Shown one piece after another: positions 59,257 through 64,000 of a stretch of DNA of 64,000 nucleotides. This DNA is from Actinomycetes bacterium (GTDB lineage Bacteria > Actinomycetota > Acidimicrobiia > Acidimicrobiales > RAAP-2), in contig JAJYSP010000009.1 of the NCBI GenBank assembly GCA_021793515.1, forward strand, positions 1-64,000, in the 5' to 3' direction. The position numbers were made by a program, and so were the translations under genes. The notes beneath the pieces were generated by a model. The model was not told the DNA's origin. It was given only the letters and a program-made list of their open reading frames with translations, and did not search any database. Each line of letters begins with the position of its first letter. The first letter of the stretch is position 1.

Positions 59257-60674
59257 CGTTGCACGAAATCATCTCTGACGGCATAGCCGTCAACGATCCG
59301 AAACACGAGAGCCATGCGTACTCCGAGCGTGCCCGGCGCAATCTGTGGTTGCAGATGTCGCGGATGGGTGCGTACTCGGAGTCCAATGAAGTACCGATCA
59401 TCGTGCGCGGCGAGGGAACTCGCGTCTATGACGCCAACGGTGTCGAGTACTTCGATGGCCTGTCGGGCCTCTTTACCAATGCGCTCGGCCACGGTCGCGC
59501 TGACGTCGCCGACGCGGCTGCCGCGCAGATGAAGGAGTTGACCTTCTTCCCGCTGTGGACGTACGCGCACCCCGCGGCCATCCAATTGGCTGAGAAGCTG
59601 GCGAGCCTGGCCCCCGGCGACCTCAATCGAGTCTTCTTCACCACCGGTGGAGGCGAAGCGGTCGAGAGCGCCTGGAAGCTGGCCCGTCAGTACCACCGCT
59701 TGCGCGGCGAGACCGACCGCTACAAGGTGATCAGCCGCGACATCGCCTACCACGGCACCACCATGGGCGCACTGACCATCACGTCCCTCGAGAGCTATCG
59801 CACGCCCTTCGAGCCGTTGGTCCCCGGCGCCGTCAAGGTCCCGCCGACGAACTTCTACCGGGCGACCGAGCACGCCGACGACCTCGTGGCCTTCGGCCTG
59901 TGGTCGGCCGAGCAGATCGAGGAAGCCATCTTGCGCGAGGGGCCCGAGACGATCGCGGCCGTCTTCCTCGAGCCGGTCCAGAACGCCGGCGGCTGCTTCA
60001 CACCACCCCCGGGGTACTGGCAGAAGGTTCGAGAGATCTGCGACAAGTACGGCGTCCTACTCGTCTCTGACGAAGTGATCTGCGCCTTCGGACGGATCGG
60101 AACGTGGTTCGGCGGTCAGAAGTACGACTACGTGCCCGACATCATCACCGCGGCCAAGGGCATCACCGCGGGCTACGCGCCACTCGGCGCGATGATCGTG
60201 TCCGATCGGATCGCCGAGCCCTTCCAACACGACGACACGGCTTTCCAACACGGCTTCACCTGGGCCGGCCACCCGCTCTCGTGCGCCGTAGCGCTCAAGA
60301 CCATCTCGATCATCGAGAACGAACACGTCATCGAGAACGTTCAAGCGAACCAGGAGTACTTCCACGAGAGCCTGCTCGCGCTGCGTGACATCCCGATCGT
60401 CGGCGACGTGCGCGGGACCGGCTACTTCTGGGGCGTCGAGCTCGTGAAGGACCAAGAGACCAAGTTGGGTTGGTCGGGTGAAGAGGCCGAGCGTTTGCTG
60501 CGCGGCTACGTCTCGCCCGAGATGTTCCGCCGCGGGTTGATCTGCCGGTCCGACGACCGTGGCGACCCGGTCGTGCAGCTCGCGCCGCCGCTCATCTCCA
60601 CGCGCGAGGACATCGACTTCATGGTCGGCGTGCTTCGCGAAGTCTTCACTGGAGCGGCCAAGCGGAATCACTGA
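59253..60674 (+). CDS. Class III aminotransferase, probable putrescine/omega-amine-pyruvate type
   Basis: A 473-residue PLP fold-type I enzyme. SGLFTNALGHGRADVADAA, FFTTGGGEAVESAWKLARQY (about residue 128), SRDIAYHGTTMGALTIT, VLLVSDEVICAFGRIG and the PLP lysine in ITAAKGITAGYAPLGAMI (about 293) are present. The best fit is the omega-amine/putrescine-pyruvate aminotransferase (SpuC) group, which yields 4-aminobutanal and alanine. GTG 59253 overlaps the lrp stop (GTGA) and has GGGG before it; ATG 59241 is the alternative. It overlaps the oxidase gene by one base (TGATG). Confidence 0.88.
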   Translation: MTLHEIISDGIAVNDPKHESHAYSERARRNLWLQMSRMGAYSESNEVPIIVRGEGTRVYDANGVEYFDGLSGLFTNALGHGRADVADAAAAQMKELTFFPLWTYAHPAAIQLAEKLASLAPGDLNRVFFTTGGGEAVESAWKLARQYHRLRGETDRYKVISRDIAYHGTTMGALTITSLESYRTPFEPLVPGAVKVPPTNFYRATEHADDLVAFGLWSAEQIEEAILREGPETIAAVFLEPVQNAGGCFTPPPGYWQKVREICDKYGVLLVSDEVICAFGRIGTWFGGQKYDYVPDIITAAKGITAGYAPLGAMIVSDRIAEPFQHDDTAFQHGFTWAGHPLSCAVALKTISIIENEHVIENVQANQEYFHESLLALRDIPIVGDVRGTGYFWGVELVKDQETKLGWSGEEAERLLRGYVSPEMFRRGLICRSDDRGDPVVQLAPPLISTREDIDFMVGVLREVFTGAAKRNH

Positions 60675-62056
60675 TGCGACCGCCAGCATCGCTCTGGTGG
60701 TCCACATTGCCCGAGGAGGTCGTCGCTCGACCATCGTTGAACGCACACGCAGACGTGGATGTCGCGATCGTCGGCGGCGGCTTCACGGGACTCTGGACGG
60801 CCCGGGAGATCCTTCGCCGCGATCCGAGCCTGCGCGTACTCGTCATTGAGAAGTCGGTGTGCGGTTTCGGGGCGTCGGGACGCAACGGCGGATGGGCCTC
60901 GGCCCTCTACCCCCAGAGCGCGGCCGCCGTGCGCGACGCCTACGGCGCCGACGCGGCGACGCACCTGCGACGAACGCTGGAGCGGGCGGTGGAGGACCTC
61001 GGGTCGGCGGCGGCGGCCGACGGCATCGACGCCGACTTCGTTCGCGGCGGCACCCTGGTGTTCGCGCGCGGCGAGGTCCAAGCCGCGCGCCTGCACGCCG
61101 AGGTCGACGAGCTACACGCCAACGGCGTGACCGATGTGCAGTGGCTCGACGAGGCCGAGGCGCGCGAACGTGGTGCCGTGGCGCACGCTTGCGGTGCGCT
61201 GTTCACCCCCCACTGCGCGCGACTGCACCCCGCGAAACTCGTCCGGGGGCTCGCCCGCGCCGTGGAACGTGCCGGCGCGACCATCGTCGAGGAGACGGCG
61301 GTTGCCCGGATCGTGGGGGGGGACGGTCAACGTCGCGCCACCGTTGTCACGACGAATGGCTCAGTCCACGCCACCTACGTGGTGCGCGCCACCGAGGGCT
61401 ACACGCCGACCCTGCCCGGTGAGCGCCGCACGGTCGTACCGCTCTATTCGTTGATGATCGCCACCGAACCCCTACCCCGCTCGTTCTGGGACGAGGTCGG
61501 CCTGCGCAACTTCGAGACCTTCGCGGACGGCCGACACCTCGTCATTTACGGCCAGCGAACCGCCGATGACCGAATCGCCTTCGGTGGTCGTGGCGCGCCG
61601 TATCACTTCGGCTCGACGGTCGAAGCCCGTTTCGATCAGAGCTCGAAGGTCTTTACCCTGCTCGAGGCGACGTTGCGGGATCTGTTCCCGTCACTGTCCG
61701 GGTCGATCTCTCACCGCTGGGGTGGTCCCCTCGCGATGCCGCGCGACCACGAGCCCGCGGTGCGACTCGACCGCCACTCGGGACTCGCGAGCGTTGGGGG
61801 CTACACGGGCGACGGGGTCGTACTCAGCCGCGTCGCGGCGAGCGCCATGGCGGACTTGATCGTGGACCCCGAGGCCGACACCGAGTTCACGCGCCTACCC
61901 TTCGTCCAGCACCGGTCCCGACCCTGGGAGTACGAGCCGCTGCGCTGGGTGGGCATCAACGCGGGGCTCGGCGCCGCGACCTGGGCCGACCACCACGAGC
62001 GCCGACACGACACGCCCAGCCGCGCGAGCCGGTGGGTCGAGCGCTTGATGGGCTGA
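60674..62056 (+). CDS. FAD-dependent amine oxidase/oxidoreductase (PuuB-like)
   Basis: A 460-residue DAO-superfamily flavoprotein. VAIVGGGFTGLWTAREILRR (about residue 33) binds FAD, and CGFGASGRNGGWASALYPQS is the usual second motif, as in gamma-glutamylputrescine oxidase. SVGGYTGDGVVLSRVAASA near the C-terminus closes the FAD site. No gamma-glutamylputrescine synthetase is seen nearby, so the real substrate may be a free or N-acetylated amine. It is translationally coupled to the aminotransferase and converges on the next gene. Confidence 0.88.
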   Translation: MRPPASLWWSTLPEEVVARPSLNAHADVDVAIVGGGFTGLWTAREILRRDPSLRVLVIEKSVCGFGASGRNGGWASALYPQSAAAVRDAYGADAATHLRRTLERAVEDLGSAAAADGIDADFVRGGTLVFARGEVQAARLHAEVDELHANGVTDVQWLDEAEARERGAVAHACGALFTPHCARLHPAKLVRGLARAVERAGATIVEETAVARIVGGDGQRRATVVTTNGSVHATYVVRATEGYTPTLPGERRTVVPLYSLMIATEPLPRSFWDEVGLRNFETFADGRHLVIYGQRTADDRIAFGGRGAPYHFGSTVEARFDQSSKVFTLLEATLRDLFPSLSGSISHRWGGPLAMPRDHEPAVRLDRHSGLASVGGYTGDGVVLSRVAASAMADLIVDPEADTEFTRLPFVQHRSRPWEYEPLRWVGINAGLGAATWADHHERRHDTPSRASRWVERLMG

Positions 62057-62057
62057 G

Positions 62058-62696
62058 TCAGTGCAGGATGTTCACCGCGCGAGCGGCGACCACCGCGATG
62101 GTGACCAGTGACACGATCGATTCAGACGCGAAGAGCGCCTTGGCGCGCGCGCTGAGGGGCATCGCGTCCGCGGGGGCGAAGCTGGTGCCGTTGGCGAAGG
62201 ACGTGTAGAGATAGTCCGTAAAGCGCGGGTACCAGTCGGGGGGCGCGAGGTCGGGGTTCTCCATCTGGGGGAACTGGATGTCAGGCCACGCGGTCGTGTT
62301 GCCCGCCCGACGGTGCGGGCCACCACGGTCGATCTCCCAGAACCACAGCCCGTAGATGACGACGTTGGTGATCCAGATAGCGACAGCTGAATACACCAGT
62401 TCGCGACCTTGGGTGACGGCACTCGTGAGCAGATGGTGCACGAGCAGGGCCATCGACACCACGTTGGCCACGCTGATGAGCGCGATGAGGACGATCGTCA
62501 GGTGACGCACGACCGGGGACTCGTTGGGGTGCCGGTGGTGTCGCAGTGAGAGCGGGATGAGCGGCAAGACAATCAGCGTCGGGACGAGCCACCGAGGACC
62601 GATGACTAACCGACTCGGCAGAATCACGTAGAGGACGACGCACACGACGAGCGCCAGGGACGCCGGCCAACGTGGTTCGGGGTGGACGTCGCTCAC
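62058..62696 (-). CDS. Multi-span membrane protein, pore-like C-terminus
   Basis: A 212-residue protein with about five hydrophobic helices (near 10-26, 33-50, 66-90, 101-120 and 188-210). Between the last two, YPRFTDYLYTSFANGTSFAP resembles the pore-loop region of small potassium-channel-like and DUF1345-type membrane proteins. I do not recognise a specific family. It is on the minus strand, converging on the oxidase and following the next gene by nine bases. Confidence 0.55.
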   Translation of the reverse strand: MSDVHPEPRWPASLALVVCVVLYVILPSRLVIGPRWLVPTLIVLPLIPLSLRHHRHPNESPVVRHLTIVLIALISVANVVSMALLVHHLLTSAVTQGRELVYSAVAIWITNVVIYGLWFWEIDRGGPHRRAGNTTAWPDIQFPQMENPDLAPPDWYPRFTDYLYTSFANGTSFAPADAMPLSARAKALFASESIVSLVTIAVVAARAVNILH

Positions 62697-62705
62697 GCCC
62701 GAAGA

Positions 62706-63515
62706 CTAACTGAGCCGGATCTGACCCAGTGCGGCGACGTTCCTCGGTGCGAGCAGTGACGGTATCGACGACGACGAGCCGAACATCTTCTTCAGGATCG
62801 ACTTCGTGACCGGCAGTACGTCCTTGGCCGATGGCGCGACGATCACGGCCGGCCGGTTGTAGGAGAGCACCGTCACGGTGATTGCCGCAGTGGAGCGCTT
62901 CGAGGAGACCGTGAGTCCGAGCCCCGTCAACTCACCCTGACTGCCCACCGAGATACTGAAGTCGACGGTCGCGAGCGTGGGCAGCGTCACGGGCAGGCCC
63001 GCCGGCGCGTGGATCGTCGTGTGATCGCGGTAGAAGTTGTACGTCGTCACCGAGCCCGACGTGGTGACGGTTTTACGGGTGTACCCCGAGATCAAGGCGA
63101 TGTCGGGTTTGGTCATCTCCAGGGAGTACCCGTAGAGCGACGGCGTCTTCATCGGCGTGGATACCCACGAGCGTCCGATGATCGACTGGAGGTTCGAGAG
63201 GCCCGCGTAGAGGTGATGATCCACGAGTCGAAGGTCAGCGTTGATCGAGGAGAAGGCGAATGGCACCTGTACCGTGGCGTCGACGCTGTTGGTCACGAAA
63301 TTGACGTTCACGTTGGCGTTCACCGAATAGGCCTGCCCGGTAGTGATCACCACGGCGAGGTCGGCCGATTTGGGTGGGTACCCGTTGAGTGCGAGTGCGT
63401 CGGTGTTAGTCGAGCCAGGATTCGTGTCGGTGGCGGCGACGACGATACCCGTCACCGTCAGCGCAAATGCGACTACGACCAGCGCGATAGCGCCCGAGCG
63501 CTTCGATAGTGCCAT
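62706..63515 (-). CDS. Exported protein of unknown function
   Basis: A 269-residue protein with a single hydrophobic N-terminal helix (SGAIALVVVAFALTVTGIVV, residues 7-26), then a Ser/Thr/Val-rich beta-type sequence. The pattern of short beta strands recalls the LppX/LprG-type lipid-binding fold, but there is no lipobox cysteine and no confident match. It may be anchored or secreted. Upstream, on the same strand, is the truncated dehydratase gene 38 bases away. Confidence 0.6.
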   Translation of the reverse strand: MALSKRSGAIALVVVAFALTVTGIVVAATDTNPGSTNTDALALNGYPPKSADLAVVITTGQAYSVNANVNVNFVTNSVDATVQVPFAFSSINADLRLVDHHLYAGLSNLQSIIGRSWVSTPMKTPSLYGYSLEMTKPDIALISGYTRKTVTTSGSVTTYNFYRDHTTIHAPAGLPVTLPTLATVDFSISVGSQGELTGLGLTVSSKRSTAAITVTVLSYNRPAVIVAPSAKDVLPVTKSILKKMFGSSSSIPSLLAPRNVAALGQIRLS

Positions 63516-63553
63516 GCGTCCACCCTAGTGAGCCACGCGTAGGGCGTCAGCGC

Positions 63554-64000
63554 TCACGCCGTGCCAAGCAGCTCGATGAAGAGCTCGTGGGCGATATTAC
63601 GCCCGCTCGCGATGAAGCCGATGCGCGAGGTCGCGTCACCGACGACGTCCGACGTGATCGCGGCGTAGGCCGTTGTGGCTGAGCCCTCCATCACGAGTCC
63701 CGAGTTCTCGGCGACCTCACGGACCCCGTGGCGGATCGCGACCTCGGGGACCAGTACAAGGGGCACGCCGTAGCGAGCGATGAGCTCATTGGTCACGGCG
63801 CCATCGTCGCCACCACCGGCCAGTCCGTCCGCGATTGTCTCGTGGTGCACGACCTCCTCCATTGGTGTACCTCGCAGGACGTGGTACATCGCGGCACTCT
63901 CCTCGGGCTGGACGCCGGTGATGCGCACGTCGCCACGGCCGTGGGCCTCGCGCGACAAGAGGATGCCCGAGATCAATCCGCCACCACCGACCGGTACGAC
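63554..64000 (-). CDS. Threonine/serine dehydratase-like PLP enzyme, partial
   Basis: The 148 C-terminal residues of a fold-type II PLP enzyme; the start lies beyond the window edge. VVPVGGGGLISGILL is the glycine loop that binds the PLP phosphate in threonine dehydratase (IlvA/TdcB) and serine racemase. ITGVQPEESAAM, HHETIADGLAGGGDDGAVTN and EGSATTAYAAI follow as in those enzymes. No C-terminal ACT domain is present, so it is the short, TdcB-like type. Threonine deamination would give 2-oxobutyrate for isoleucine. Confidence 0.8.
   Translation of the reverse strand, partial: VVPVGGGGLISGILLSREAHGRGDVRITGVQPEESAAMYHVLRGTPMEEVVHHETIADGLAGGGDDGAVTNELIARYGVPLVLVPEVAIRHGVREVAENSGLVMEGSATTAYAAITSDVVGDATSRIGFIASGRNIAHELFIELLGTA

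Overview
The window is a high-GC bacterial chromosome segment (most of it looks well above 60% G+C) with many four-base gene overlaps (GTGA/ATGA) and frequent GTG starts. GatCAB, an NAD-dependent DNA ligase, a short actinobacterial-type SerC, a long SerA with a C-terminal ACT domain, a type-2 IleRS and leucine/ILV leader peptides together point to Actinomycetota. I favour a member of the Acidimicrobiia, but this is inferred from gene content only. No rRNA, tRNA, CRISPR array, transposase or phage module was recognised.

Layout. 1-2.4 kb: an A+T-richer stretch with a secreted collagen-like (Gly-X-Y) protein, a strong terminator and a methyltransferase. 2.5-30 kb: mostly amino-acid biosynthesis. 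Minus strand: acyl-CoA dehydrogenase, ilvE-leuB. Plus strand: greA-leuC-leuD-asparaginase, an S1P-lyase-like PLP enzyme coupled to an FGGY kinase, and ACC deaminase. Then come leuA with a Leu-codon leader and terminator, aspC-serA opposite serC, and ilvBNC behind a Leu/Ile/Val-codon leader, with ilvD upstream. 28-41 kb (minus strand): DUF3048 protein, gatCAB, a hydrolase, an SDR, and a tight chain of cysteine desulfurase, mnmA, ligA, a PASTA-domain kinase-like protein that lacks the catalytic HRD aspartate, and a CxxC protein. 40-51 kb: semialdehyde dehydrogenase, MFS exporter, YceI/MarR divergent pair with a clear operator, ileS, GNATs, HAD phosphatase, glutathione peroxidase, quinone oxidoreductase. 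51.5-62 kb: a polyamine island with alanine dehydrogenase, a spermidine/putrescine ABC importer, an aldehyde dehydrogenase, an Lrp regulator, a class-III aminotransferase and a FAD amine oxidase. The window ends with two membrane/secreted unknowns and a truncated threonine-dehydratase-like gene.

How it works together. leuA, leuB, leuCD, ilvBN, ilvC, ilvD and ilvE cover isoleucine/valine/leucine synthesis from 2-oxo acids. Two attenuator leaders read leucine and branched-chain aminoacyl-tRNA supply. The polyamine island would import putrescine/spermidine, transaminate it (probably to pyruvate), oxidise the aldehyde and recycle alanine with Ald. The most unusual items are the PASTA pseudokinase, the kinase plus lyase pair at 9.8-12.7 kb, a 32-bp perfect palindrome inside potB, an oxidoreductase gene with no ordinary start codon, and a repeated promoter geometry (six bases between the -10 element and the start codon) that predicts leaderless mRNAs, including both leader peptides.
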